A DNA stretch of 64,000 bases, taken from positions 62,001-126,000 of the forward strand of contig JANQFG010000277.1 of the NCBI GenBank assembly GCA_028277985.1. Direction: 5' to 3'. The first letter of the stretch is position 1, and every line of letters begins with the position of its first letter. The DNA comes from a bacterium (lineage in GTDB: Bacteria; Desulfobacterota; DSWW01). The position numbers and the translations under genes were made by a program. Shown here piece after piece: positions 37,164 to 45,968 of this stretch. The notes beneath the pieces were generated by a model, which was not told the DNA's origin, did no database searches, and saw nothing but the letters and a program-made list of their open reading frames with translations.

Positions 37164-38144
37164 GTGAAGAAGCTCGGAAACTTCCCGAAAGAAAACCACG
37201 AGAGAAAGCAACTCGAGGAGATTGCACACCTCTATTTCTCCTCTCCTTCGCCCAAGACCGAGGCGCCAAAGAAGCAGGTAAAGAGTGAGAGGTCCGCCGA
37301 GACCTTCTCGCCCTTTCCACGAGCGCTGTTCGTCCAGTGCGTGGCCGGCCAGCCTGAGCGAGGCCTGTCCACCTGGTTTCTATTCAATCTCGCCGTCATG
37401 CTGAAGATCCTGAACGGGCCCGTTCTGGTGATAGGCTCCCCACGGCTGTACGAGAACCGCTTTCGTTTCGGTTTCCGACCCGACCGTGAGAGGCTGAGGG
37501 TCGATCAAGGGTTGCAGATTCCCTCGGGGAGCTTCGGGCCGATGGGTGTTTGTCTTCTGGACGGCCGCGTGCTCTGGAGGGGGGATAGACGCGAAGGGCA
37601 GGTGCCCACGGTCGACCCATTGGCGGGCAAGCAGGTCGCGTTCCGCTACATCCTGTCCGACGAGGTCCGGCCGGGCCGAGTCTTCGGATCGTTGCCCCGT
37701 CTCAAGGTTTTTTTCGTGACTCCTGCCACAACGACCCCGACCCTGCTGGACCGGGAAATGGGGGAGGATGATCGGTTTGCCTCGGACCCGGGCCATGCGG
37801 GAATCGTGGTTGCGGGTGCCGGGTGTGCGGAAGAAGGGGATGCCCTCTACAACTACTGGCGGGACAGGATCGAGGAGAGGTGCGACCTCGAGGTGGCCGT
37901 GGAAAACTTCGGTATGCTTCCTTCCGAGGCCGGTGCCGGATCTCCGAGCGCTGCCGGCCCGTCAGGCAACCCCGGGGATGCATCGCTGAGGAATCGGGGT
38001 CGGGTCCCAGGAGACCCGTTTCGCGAGGAGAGAATGCCCGGTGTGGGTATTCTCGAAGATCCTGCCGGCGCTCAAACCCGATTCTGTCATGCGACGGCTG
38101 CCCTGATCCGCGACAAACGCTCCGAACTTCTTCCCGCCGCCTGA
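37164..38144 (+). CDS. Unknown protein resembling a P-loop ATPase with a lost P-loop
   Basis: 326 residues from a GTG with no good ribosome site, 20 bases after the ParA fusion gene, so the start is uncertain. Residues 52-85 look like the first strand, P-loop and helix of a MinD/FlhG-like ATPase, but the loop reads AGQPERGLST where SGKGGVGKST is expected: the catalytic Lys is Leu. Downstream VLVIGSPRLYENRF could match strand 2. The C-terminal 70 residues are Gly/Pro-rich. No other domain is recognised. As an inactive ParA-like partner it could pair with the upstream ATPase. Confidence 0.6.
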   Translation: MKKLGNFPKENHERKQLEEIAHLYFSSPSPKTEAPKKQVKSERSAETFSPFPRALFVQCVAGQPERGLSTWFLFNLAVMLKILNGPVLVIGSPRLYENRFRFGFRPDRERLRVDQGLQIPSGSFGPMGVCLLDGRVLWRGDRREGQVPTVDPLAGKQVAFRYILSDEVRPGRVFGSLPRLKVFFVTPATTTPTLLDREMGEDDRFASDPGHAGIVVAGAGCAEEGDALYNYWRDRIEERCDLEVAVENFGMLPSEAGAGSPSAAGPSGNPGDASLRNRGRVPGDPFREERMPGVGILEDPAGAQTRFCHATAALIRDKRSELLPAA

Positions 38145-38175
38145 ACATGGATCAGGTCCCCGACGTCTGCTTCCA

Positions 38176-38904
38176 CTACCATCGCTCCGCATGCACCTGT
38201 TCTGCAGGTACGCCCATTGCCTCGAGGTGCGATTCGACCTGCTCCATCAAGCCCCTCGGCGCGCAGAGATAGTAGACCCGATTCAAGGGTCTTTCGATAC
38301 GCTCTTCAAGGAAGGCCCGGTCCCATGGATGGGATGCCGGGGCCGGAGGGTTCCGCTCTCCCCCGGGCCCGGTATAGGTGAGCCAGCAGGAAAAGCCTGG
38401 GCTTCGATTCGCCCAGGTCTTCATCTCTTCTCCGTAAATCACCTGCTCCGGAGCAGGGAAGCTTGCGAAGAGACTGATCGCCTCCCCCAGCCCCTCTTCC
38501 ATGCAGAACCGGATCATGCTCCGGATCGGCGCGATTCCGATGCCCCCTGCAAAAAACACGGGTCCGTGTCCGACCGGCTCCTCCAAGGTGAAAGTGCCCA
38601 CGGGCCGGGTTGTTTCGACCCAGTCGCCCTCGGCGAGGGTGTGCATTCTGTCCGACACGGTCCCCTGCCTGAGGATCGTGATTTCCAGGCAATCGTCTCC
38701 GGGTGAACCGGACAGTGAGAAATGCCGCCACTTCTCGTGTTCGGGATCGGAGAGGCCCTGCCGCGCCGGGCGGACCCCCATGTGCTGCCCCGGGCGGAAA
38801 CGGAATGGCATTTCCGACTCTTCCGGTCGGAGGCGAAAACTCTTGACACGAGGCGATTCAGGGATGATCCGATCCACCTGGAATCGAAAGGTCTCGTCGG
38901 TCAT
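38176..38904 (-). CDS. FAD/NAD(P)-binding ferredoxin reductase-like oxidoreductase
   Basis: 242 residues. FAD-binding RHFSLSGSP (RxxS motif) lies near 65 and the NAD(P) site FFAGGIGIAPIRSM near 120. The C-terminal YYLCAPRGLMEQVESHL is the usual CGP-like end with Ala for Gly. No 2Fe-2S domain is present. AAGGAA is placed before the ATG at MTDETFRF; an ATG 7 codons earlier overlaps that site. It is divergent from the corrinoid methyltransferase operon, so it could supply electrons for cobalt reduction; this link is inference. Confidence 0.85.
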   Translation of the reverse strand: MTDETFRFQVDRIIPESPRVKSFRLRPEESEMPFRFRPGQHMGVRPARQGLSDPEHEKWRHFSLSGSPGDDCLEITILRQGTVSDRMHTLAEGDWVETTRPVGTFTLEEPVGHGPVFFAGGIGIAPIRSMIRFCMEEGLGEAISLFASFPAPEQVIYGEEMKTWANRSPGFSCWLTYTGPGGERNPPAPASHPWDRAFLEERIERPLNRVYYLCAPRGLMEQVESHLEAMGVPAEQVHAERW

Positions 38905-39064
38905 CAATTTTTCCTTATGCCGCATTTATGCTAATATGGCGAACTTCCGAGTCCGCTTACCCCATCAGCGTCTCTTTTTCGATTCCATGGGTTCCGAAAG
39001 GTTGCTTGCAAGCTCGGAATCGCTGGAACATCCCGCTTCAAGAGCAGGAATGGAGCCATCCCAA

Positions 39065-40222
39065 ATGAAGAATCCGATGAAACTCCTCGAAACGCTTCTG
39101 GAAGGTCGAATGCCCCCACTCACCGACATCCCTGAGCCGCTGCTCGACGCGGTGGCCTCGTTTTCCAGCATGCGCGGTCGTTGGTCGTCCCTCACCACGG
39201 TCGAGCGGGTCCTGACATCCTTCCGTCACAAGCAGCCTGACCGTGTGCCGGCGACCCCGGTCATTTGTGCTGCGGGGCGACAGGTCAAGGGAATCCCCTG
39301 GCCGGAGTTCGCCACGAACGCGGAGAAGTCGGCAGACGTATACATGGCGGGCATGGAATTCGTGGGTGGTGATTTTCTCATTCTGCTCTGGGACCTTTCC
39401 GTGGAGGCGGAGGATTTCGGCCAGAAGATCATCTACCCGGAGAATTCGACGCCACTGCCTGACTACGACGACCCCGTGGTCAAGGATGTGGATGACTATG
39501 AGAAGATCAAAGCCGTCGACTTCTCCAAGGCGACACGCATGCAGGAGTTCGTCAAGCTGTGCCGGATCATGGTGAACCGGGTCGGTTTCAGGGCGGTGCT
39601 GAGCGGCTTCGTGTTCGGCCCTCTCGGCGTCTTGAGCATGATGCGCGGTGCCGAGCGGATGTTCAGGGATTGTGTGCTCTATCCAAAGAAAGTGATCAAG
39701 GCCTGCGAGGCGATCAACCAGACCCTGCTCGAGTTTGTCCAGGCCCAGTGCGAGACGGGTTTGCCCGCAGTATGCATCGACACCCTCTTCGCCTCTGCCA
39801 ACGGCCTGTCCAAGCAACTCTGGGAGGAGATAGAGGGCCCCTTTGCTCGGGAGATCAGCCAGGTGATCAGGAAGAACGGTCTTTCCGTGGCGATACACAA
39901 CTGCGGGCACGACCTCTATTTCGATGCCCAGATTCGGTCCATGGAGCCGGATGCGATCAGTTTTGCCCACTTGCCCGATGACTGCAAGACACCCAAAGAT
40001 CTCAAGGAGCGATACGGAGACCAGGTCACGCTGGTCGGGTATATCCCGACGCCACTATTGGCGGAAGGAACTCCGCAGCAGGTCATGGACGCTTGCCGAA
40101 AGCAGATCGACGTGCTGGCCAAGGACGGCGGTTACATTCTGGCTCCGGGATGCGAGTATCCGCCGAACATCTCCCTGACGAACGCGTTCTCGATCATGAA
40201 GGCGGCCGAGATATACGGATAG
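39065..40222 (+). CDS. Uroporphyrinogen decarboxylase-like corrinoid methyltransferase (MtaA/CmuA type)
   Basis: 385 residues from MKNPMKLLETLL (GGAG 9 bases upstream); an ATG 15 bases earlier is possible. The URO-D fold begins around TTVERVLTSFRHKQPDRVPATP. The zinc-site pattern of methylcobalamin:thiol or methyl-substrate transferases is visible: AIHNCGHD and, near the end, LAPGCEYPPN. Arg/Asp residues needed for porphyrin decarboxylation at the N-terminus are not obvious. With the corrinoid protein 15 bases downstream it would move a methyl group between substrate or thiol and cobalamin. The substrate is unknown. Confidence 0.88.
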   Translation: MKNPMKLLETLLEGRMPPLTDIPEPLLDAVASFSSMRGRWSSLTTVERVLTSFRHKQPDRVPATPVICAAGRQVKGIPWPEFATNAEKSADVYMAGMEFVGGDFLILLWDLSVEAEDFGQKIIYPENSTPLPDYDDPVVKDVDDYEKIKAVDFSKATRMQEFVKLCRIMVNRVGFRAVLSGFVFGPLGVLSMMRGAERMFRDCVLYPKKVIKACEAINQTLLEFVQAQCETGLPAVCIDTLFASANGLSKQLWEEIEGPFAREISQVIRKNGLSVAIHNCGHDLYFDAQIRSMEPDAISFAHLPDDCKTPKDLKERYGDQVTLVGYIPTPLLAEGTPQQVMDACRKQIDVLAKDGGYILAPGCEYPPNISLTNAFSIMKAAEIYG

Positions 40223-40237
40223 AAGGAGGCAGACAAG

Positions 40238-40906
40238 GTGGCAAAGCCGAAAGTGTTGAAGCAGATCGAAGAGGTCATCCTGTCGCGAAGTCCGGATCGG
40301 GTCGACAAGGTCTTTGGGACGATCGACCTGGAGTCTGTCTCGCCCGCCGAGGTCCTGGCGGCCATGACAGCCGGCATGGAGAAGGCTCGCAGGAAGCTCA
40401 AGGAAGGGGAGTGTTCAATCCCGGAATTTCTGCTCTGCATCGACGCCTTCCGAAAAGGGGTGGGTCTTCTGAAAGACTCGAATGCGGATGGGTTGAGCAA
40501 GGACGAGGGCGTGGTGATCGGCGTGGTGGAGGGCGATGCACACGACATGGGCAAGAACATCGTGGCCGGAGTCCTGGAGGCCGCAGGGTACCGGGTGCAC
40601 GATTTGGGCAAGAACGTACCCAAAGACAAATTCCTGGAAGCCCTCGACGAGACCGGGGCTACTCTGCTGGCCCTTTCCACGATGATGTCGACTCCGATCG
40701 ACAACATGAGAGATGTGATTCGCTGGGTACGGAAGCTTCATCCCGAGGTGAAGATCCTGGTCGGGGGGGCTCCGTTCGACGAAAGGCTTGCCCGGGCCAT
40801 CGGCGCGGACGGTTACGCAGAGGGCGCACCGGATGTGCCGGAAGAGGCAGAGAGGGTTCTGGCGCTGAGAGAGCGCCCCATACAGATTCCGGTAGTCGCA
40901 AAGTAG
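40238..40906 (+). CDS. Corrinoid (B12-binding) methyltransferase protein, MtaC/MtbC type
   Basis: 222 residues from GTG; AAGGAGG lies 8 bases upstream. The N-terminal helical cap domain spans about 1-85 and the B12-binding Rossmann domain 90-222. The cobalt-ligating motif GDAHDMGKNIV (DxHxxG) is clear, as are LALSTMMSTPIDNM and ILVGGAPFDERLARAIGADG. It carries the methyl group on cobalt between two methyltransferases. Only one methyltransferase is adjacent; the partner may be elsewhere or be the same protein. Confidence 0.95.
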   Translation: MAKPKVLKQIEEVILSRSPDRVDKVFGTIDLESVSPAEVLAAMTAGMEKARRKLKEGECSIPEFLLCIDAFRKGVGLLKDSNADGLSKDEGVVIGVVEGDAHDMGKNIVAGVLEAAGYRVHDLGKNVPKDKFLEALDETGATLLALSTMMSTPIDNMRDVIRWVRKLHPEVKILVGGAPFDERLARAIGADGYAEGAPDVPEEAERVLALRERPIQIPVVAK

Positions 40907-40914
40907 TCCATGAG

Positions 40915-41628
40915 ATGAAGTCCGAAAGAGTAGACCTTTCGCTCCCGCCCCCTGCAGACATTCTTCCGGATGTGATCCGCCAGGTCGGGTACCCTTCTCC
41001 CGATGATTTGAAGGAGGACATGCTCGGCGAGGTCGAGCGGGCGATCCGGGACGGGCTCGAGATCGTCCGTCCGGATTCACTCTACAGGACGACGCCGTTT
41101 CTTCGGCTGGAAAAGGACCTGCTCGTGGGGGAGGGCGTCGAAGTCCGCAGCCAGCGTTGGGTCCACCTGATGAAACGGCTGCGTGACCCGGAGGTCATCT
41201 GCTGTTTCGTGGTTACGACCGGCCTGGCACTGGAGGAGGCGATCAATGATATGCAAGGGAAGTCGCTGTTTGACGCCTATCTCCTGGATGCGGTCGGGTC
41301 GGTCGTGATCGAACGATTGACCGATCAGATGGAGCGGCACGTTTCCGGGCTTCTCGGGGCTGAGGGCTATCAGACAACCGCGAGATTCAGCCCCGGGTAT
41401 TGCGATTGGGACCTGAGTGAGGGACAGGAGGAACTCTTTCGCTTCCTTTCGCCCGAGTCCGTGGGCGTGAAGCGAACCTCTGCCGGGATGATGATCCCCC
41501 AGAAGTCGATTTCTGCGACCCTGGTGGGTGCACGGGAGGTTTCGTTGAGAAGCCCCTGCCCCTTCTGTTCGAAGGGGGATTGTCCTTACCGAAGAGAAAG
41601 AGAGGAGAGAGGGCCGAGCCATGGTTGA
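40915..41628 (+). CDS. MetH activation domain-like corrinoid reactivation protein
   Basis: 237 residues. It resembles the vitamin B12-dependent methionine synthase activation domain: FSPGYCDWDLSEGQEELFRF and KRTSAGMMIPQKSISATLVG match the SAM-binding signature (RPAPGYPAC...) of that fold. It ends with a cysteine motif, CPFCSKGDCPYRRE. It lies 8 bases after the corrinoid protein and overlaps the next gene by 8 bases. The likely job is reductive methylation or reactivation of oxidised cob(II)alamin on the neighbouring corrinoid protein. Confidence 0.85.
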   Translation: MKSERVDLSLPPPADILPDVIRQVGYPSPDDLKEDMLGEVERAIRDGLEIVRPDSLYRTTPFLRLEKDLLVGEGVEVRSQRWVHLMKRLRDPEVICCFVVTTGLALEEAINDMQGKSLFDAYLLDAVGSVVIERLTDQMERHVSGLLGAEGYQTTARFSPGYCDWDLSEGQEELFRFLSPESVGVKRTSAGMMIPQKSISATLVGAREVSLRSPCPFCSKGDCPYRREREERGPSHG

Positions 41629-43852
41629 AGAGAAGACCACCTACTGCAGGATCTGTGAGCCTATGTGCGGACTCAAGGTGCAATTGGAAGGCAGTCGCGT
41701 GCTGTCCGTCCGTGGTGACCCCGGCCATCCCCTCTCCAAAGGCTGGCTGTGCAGACGGGGAGTTGCCTTCGGCGAGCTTCACAACGACCCGGACCGACTG
41801 CGTCAGCCGCTTCGAAAGGCCGCAAAGGGCTTCGAGGAAGTGCCCTGGGATACTGCCCTCGACGAGGTGGCGCAGAAGCTCGGCAGGATTCGAGACGCGC
41901 ACGGTCCTCAATCCGTTGCCGTGTACAACGGAAACCCGATGGCCTTCTGCACCTATGGGACAATCAGCGTTCCGATGTTCGTGGCGGCTCTCGGGACGCG
42001 CCAGTTCTTCACGGCAGGCTCCCAGGACTGCAACAACAAGTTTGCTGCATCCGAAAGGGTCTTCGGCTCACCCATGATGCAACCGATTCCGGACCTGGAT
42101 AACGTGCACTACCTCTTGATCATCGGGGCCAACCCGGCGGTCTCCGGCATGAGTGTGGTCCAGGTGCCCCGGACCGTCGAGACCCTGAAGAACGTTCGCA
42201 AGAGGGGTGGAGAGGTCGTCGTGGTCGATCCCAGGAGGACGGAAACGGCGAAACTCGCATCCGAACACCTGTTCATCCGTCCGGACACGGACTGCTTCCT
42301 GCTGCTCTCCCTGCTGTGGGTCCTGATCGAAAAAGGAAGAGTGGATGACCGATGGGTCGAGGCGGACCCGGAGGGATTCGCCGCACTCAAAGAGGTCGTG
42401 AATCAGTGGCCGCCCGAAAGAACAGAGCCTCTGACCGGAATTCCAAAGGGGAAGGTCGAAGAGATTGCCTTGCGCCTTGCAGGGCCCCGGCCCGCTGCCG
42501 TCTACGGAAGTATCGGCATCAACCTGGGGCGACACGGAACGCTCAATTACTGGCTCCTCCTCGTTCTGAACCTGCTCAGCGGACACTTCGATCGACAGGG
42601 AGGGGCATTCCTGAGTCGCGGTCTCGTCAATGTGGACAAGCTCTACCGGCGGGCACTGAGGGGGCACGACATACGGTCCACCATCGGCGACTTCGAGCCG
42701 ATTCTCGGGACCTATCCGGCTACCGTGATGGCGCCGGAGATCCTGGCAGAGAGAAGGGCCGGCATCCGAGCCCTCGTCGTGATTGCGGGCAACCCGCTTT
42801 TGAGCGTGCCGAACGAAAAGCATCTCAAGGAGGCGTTCGGCAAGCTGGATCTTCTGGTCTGTCTGGATATCTACAAGAACGAAACAGGGGCCTTCGCCGA
42901 TTACCTGCTGCCCTGTACGGATTTCTTCGAAAGGGAAGACATCAATCTTTCTCATGCCACGCTGCAGCTTCGGCCGTATGCGACCCTGACGCGGGCCGTG
43001 GTCGAGCCGGATGGCGAGCAGCGGCCGGAGTGGCAGATACTGGAGGATCTGGCAGAGCGAATGAGCTTGGACATGTGGGGTGGCGGTGTCGGGCATGCGA
43101 TCCGTCTTGCGAGCGGTACACCGGCGCTGAGCGGCCTGCTCGATGACTGCAAGCACGGCGACCGGGTGATCATGGCAAAAGCGATGATCAAGATGATTCT
43201 GCGCCTCATGGGGCAGGTCGACCTGAAGACGCTCGAGACTGCGGACCCGGGCGTCCTTCTCAAGCCGAACGAGTTCGGCAAGCTCGTGCCCGGCCGTAAG
43301 AAGTGGGGGAAGGGCCTCCGCGTTTCTCTGGCTCCGAGCGACCTGCTTCGGGAGGCCTGGAAGCTGGATGCGGCCCTTGACCTTCGCGCGGCCGAGGGAG
43401 GCGAGTTTCTTCTGATCGGAAAGCGCGAGAGGCACACGCACAACACCTGGGTGCACAACGCAGACAGCCTGATGGGCGGTGAAACGACGAACTACCTGTA
43501 CATGCACCCGGAAGACGCGGCCGGCAAGGGGATCGCAGAGGGCGATCGCGCAAGTGTGCGGAGCCTGGAGGGGGAACGACTCGAGGTGCCATGCCGACTC
43601 TCTTCCGACATGATGCCCGGGGTTGTCGCCCTGCCGCATGGATGGGGACACCGGTACGCTGCCGGATGGCGCAGAGCCAACAAGCGGCCGGGGGTGAACG
43701 TGAATCGACTGGCCACGGACTCGGTGTGGAAGATCGAGCCGATTGCGGGCATGTCCTGGATGACCGGGATCCCCGTGTATGTGAACAAGGTAAAGGCTAG
43801 AAAGACGAAGGCGAAAGGCGCAAGGACCAAGGGGAACACGAAAGCAAGGTAG
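41621..43852 (+). CDS. Molybdopterin oxidoreductase (DMSO reductase superfamily) with N-terminal 4Fe-4S site
   Basis: 743 residues. The 4Fe-4S motif is YCRICEPMCGL with a fourth Cys at GWLCRRG. The molybdopterin domains follow (LLIIGANPAVSG, VVVVDPRRTETAKLA, YGSIGINLGRHG, LVVIAGNPLLSVPN). The metal-ligand region reads GSQDCNNK, where the Cys could ligate Mo or W. The C-terminal pterin domain includes THNTWVHN and VVALPHGWGH. There is no Tat signal, so it is cytoplasmic. Being inside the corrinoid operon, it may oxidise or dehydrate the substrate or feed electrons. It does not match formate dehydrogenase motifs. The last 20 residues are Lys/Arg/Ala-rich. Confidence 0.9.
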   Translation: MVEEKTTYCRICEPMCGLKVQLEGSRVLSVRGDPGHPLSKGWLCRRGVAFGELHNDPDRLRQPLRKAAKGFEEVPWDTALDEVAQKLGRIRDAHGPQSVAVYNGNPMAFCTYGTISVPMFVAALGTRQFFTAGSQDCNNKFAASERVFGSPMMQPIPDLDNVHYLLIIGANPAVSGMSVVQVPRTVETLKNVRKRGGEVVVVDPRRTETAKLASEHLFIRPDTDCFLLLSLLWVLIEKGRVDDRWVEADPEGFAALKEVVNQWPPERTEPLTGIPKGKVEEIALRLAGPRPAAVYGSIGINLGRHGTLNYWLLLVLNLLSGHFDRQGGAFLSRGLVNVDKLYRRALRGHDIRSTIGDFEPILGTYPATVMAPEILAERRAGIRALVVIAGNPLLSVPNEKHLKEAFGKLDLLVCLDIYKNETGAFADYLLPCTDFFEREDINLSHATLQLRPYATLTRAVVEPDGEQRPEWQILEDLAERMSLDMWGGGVGHAIRLASGTPALSGLLDDCKHGDRVIMAKAMIKMILRLMGQVDLKTLETADPGVLLKPNEFGKLVPGRKKWGKGLRVSLAPSDLLREAWKLDAALDLRAAEGGEFLLIGKRERHTHNTWVHNADSLMGGETTNYLYMHPEDAAGKGIAEGDRASVRSLEGERLEVPCRLSSDMMPGVVALPHGWGHRYAAGWRRANKRPGVNVNRLATDSVWKIEPIAGMSWMTGIPVYVNKVKARKTKAKGARTKGNTKAR

Positions 43853-43875
43853 AAATACCCAGGAATGAGGGTGAG

Positions 43876-43920
43876 ATGAAGACCGTGGACGTGACAATCG
43901 ATGGAGGGTATGTAAGATGA
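43876..43920 (+). CDS. Possible 14-codon leader ORF coupled to the acyl-CoA dehydrogenase gene
   Basis: ATG to TGA encodes MKTVDVTIDGGYVR. A GAGGG-like ribosome site lies just upstream. Its TGA overlaps the dehydrogenase ATG (ATGA), and the dehydrogenase's GGAGGG site lies inside it. It could be a translational coupling leader or chance. Confidence 0.3.
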   Translation: MKTVDVTIDGGYVR

Positions 43921-45767
43921 GCCTGCTGGTAGACGAAAGAGATGTGCGATTCGTGCTGTTCGATCAGCTCGAGATCAGTGAACTGACGAAGAAGGAGGCC
44001 TTTCAAGAGCACTCCGACGAGGTCTTTCAGATGGTGCTCACCGAGGCCCATCGTGTCGCCGAGAATGTGCTGGCCCCGGCGAATGTGGAGGGAGATCGGA
44101 CGGGCGCACAATACGAAGACGGAAAGGTGACCGTTCCGGCTTCTTATCAGGCATGCTATCAGGCGATGTGCGAGGGCGGGTGGATTTGCCCGACGGATGA
44201 TGCGGAGGTCGGGGGGCAGGGTCTTCCCACATCCCTCTGTACGGCGGCCTACGAAATATTCTTCGCCGCCAACTGTGCCTTCACTCTCTACCCGACGCTG
44301 AACCACGGGGCGGGGAAGCTGGTGGAGAAGCACGGCACGGATGAGCAAAAGGCCATGTACCTGGAGAAGCTCTACTATGGCGAGTGGGCAGGGACCATGT
44401 GCCTGACCGAGCCGGGCGCGGGCAGCGACCTGGGCGTACTCAAGACCAAGGCGACCCGGAATCCGGACGGCACATTCCAGATCCAGGGCACCAAGCAGTT
44501 CATCACCGCCGGCGAGCACGACCTCGCGGAAAACATCATCCACCCGGTTCTTGCCCGCATCGAGGGTGACCCGATGGGCAGCAAGGGAATTTCCATTTTT
44601 CTCGTGCCCAAGTACCGGGTCAACCCGGACGGCTCCCTGGGAGAGTTGAACGACGTGGAATGCACCGGGATCGAGCACAAGATGGGCATCAAGGGGTCGG
44701 CGACCTGTACCCTCTATTTCGGCGAGAATGGAAATTGCGTGGGGGAGCTGCTGGGTGCCGAACGACAGGGGCTGCCCATCATGTTCATCATGATGAATGA
44801 AGAGCGACTCAACGTGGGACTTCAGGGGCAGGGAATCGGGTCGACGGCCTACCTGTACGCACTGAAGTTCGCCAAGGAGCGTATGCAGGGACAGGCGATG
44901 GCGGCCGGCAAGGGGGGCGCCGATCAGGTTGCGATCATCGAGCATCCGGACGTGAGACGCATGCTGCTCTGGATGAAGGCCTACGTGGAAGGCTTGCGTG
45001 CCCTGATGTACTACACGGGCTACTGTATCGACCGGGAGCGGGCTGCAACGGACGAAGAGGAGAAGCATCGCTGGGAGGTGTTGACGGAACTCCTGACCCC
45101 CGTCTGCAAGGCCTACGGAAGTGACATGTCCTACGATGTTTGCGAGCAGGCGATCCAGGTGCACGGCGGCTACGGTTTCTGTTCCGAGTATCCCGTGGAG
45201 CAGTTTGCACGGGACTGTAAGATAGCCTCCATCTACGAGGGTACGAACGGCATCCAGGCGATGGATCTGCTCAGCCGAAAGATCCTTCGTGACAAGGGGG
45301 CCGGGGTGAAGGCCCTGATGGGCGAAATGATGCCCGTGGTGGAGCGCACGAAGGCCCATCCGGTTCTCGGATCGTATGCCGCAACGGTCGAGAAGAGCTA
45401 CGGATGGCTTCAGGACGCGCTCAAGCACGTCACTTCGGTTGTGGCGGGCGGGGAGATCCCGGCAGGCTTCCTGGAGTCTGTGCCTCTTCTCGAGATCTTC
45501 GGGGATGTGCTGTTGGGCTGGTTCCACCTGTGGCAGGCGGAGATTGCCGCCGGAAAGATCACGAAACTCTACGAGGAGGCCGGTGCTTCGACCAAGGAGG
45601 CGCAACTGAGCCTGGTCGAGAAGAATCCGGACGCGGCCTTTCTGGAGGGGAAGCTCGCAACGGCAAAGTTCTACATCGGGCGACTGCTTCCGATCGTGGT
45701 GGGCAAAGTGGAAGCGATCAAGCAGAAGGAGACCGCACCCCTGGAGATCCCGGACGCCGCGTTCTGA
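43917..45767 (+). CDS. Acyl-CoA dehydrogenase, long form (DmdC/AcdA-like with C-terminal extension)
   Basis: 616 residues, longer than the common 380-residue enzymes. FAD and substrate motifs: MCLTEPGAGSDLGVLKTKA, ITAGEHDLAENIIH and HKMGIKGSATCTLYF. IYEGTNGIQAMDLLSRKI and IQVHGGYGFCSEYPVEQF match the subgroup that includes 3-methylmercaptopropionyl-CoA dehydrogenase (DmdC). The C-terminal 130 residues form the extra helical domain of that subgroup. It introduces a 2,3 double bond in an acyl-CoA. It is the last gene of the methyltransferase unit, 64 bases after the molybdo-enzyme. Confidence 0.9.
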   Translation: MSLLVDERDVRFVLFDQLEISELTKKEAFQEHSDEVFQMVLTEAHRVAENVLAPANVEGDRTGAQYEDGKVTVPASYQACYQAMCEGGWICPTDDAEVGGQGLPTSLCTAAYEIFFAANCAFTLYPTLNHGAGKLVEKHGTDEQKAMYLEKLYYGEWAGTMCLTEPGAGSDLGVLKTKATRNPDGTFQIQGTKQFITAGEHDLAENIIHPVLARIEGDPMGSKGISIFLVPKYRVNPDGSLGELNDVECTGIEHKMGIKGSATCTLYFGENGNCVGELLGAERQGLPIMFIMMNEERLNVGLQGQGIGSTAYLYALKFAKERMQGQAMAAGKGGADQVAIIEHPDVRRMLLWMKAYVEGLRALMYYTGYCIDRERAATDEEEKHRWEVLTELLTPVCKAYGSDMSYDVCEQAIQVHGGYGFCSEYPVEQFARDCKIASIYEGTNGIQAMDLLSRKILRDKGAGVKALMGEMMPVVERTKAHPVLGSYAATVEKSYGWLQDALKHVTSVVAGGEIPAGFLESVPLLEIFGDVLLGWFHLWQAEIAAGKITKLYEEAGASTKEAQLSLVEKNPDAAFLEGKLATAKFYIGRLLPIVVGKVEAIKQKETAPLEIPDAAF

Positions 45768-45799
45768 AATAATCGTTCGGCTCCGCGAAAACTGTTGCC

Positions 45800-45826
45800 C
45801 CTGTCCCCGCCCGTGGCGGGGACAGG
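45800..45826. repeat. GGGGACAG-type palindrome
   Basis: CCTGTCCCCGCC and GGCGGGGACAGG form a perfect 12-bp stem with a 3-base loop. A degenerate copy (GGGGGCAGGCTTCGCAGGA) follows about 65 bases later. Related GGGGACAG/CTGTCCCC dyads lie at 50611-50653 and 62539-62596. Confidence 0.7.
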
Positions 45827-45909
45827 CTTCGAGGGGATTTCACGGGCATGATGTGCTGAGGGATTCCTGCTCCCGCCTAGGAATTGCGGGGGCAGGCTTC
45901 GCAGGAATG

Positions 45910-45945
45910 AAGAAAGGGAGTCCTCTAAGGACTCCCTTTCTTGTT
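45910..45945. terminator. Bidirectional Rho-independent terminator between the acyl-CoA dehydrogenase and hsp20
   Basis: A 14-bp perfect stem (AAGAAAGGGAGTCC with GGACTCCCTTTCTT) and a 5-base loop lie between two convergent genes. The A-rich left and T-rich right ends allow use from both sides. Confidence 0.85.
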
Positions 45946-45968
45946 GAGTGTGTTCGCATGTGCGAGGC

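Noticed and set aside
40093-40914. N-terminal extension of the reactivation protein frame across the corrinoid gene
   Set aside because: It overlaps the methyltransferase and corrinoid genes in another frame and is Gly/Arg-rich; the family starts near the ATG at 40915.
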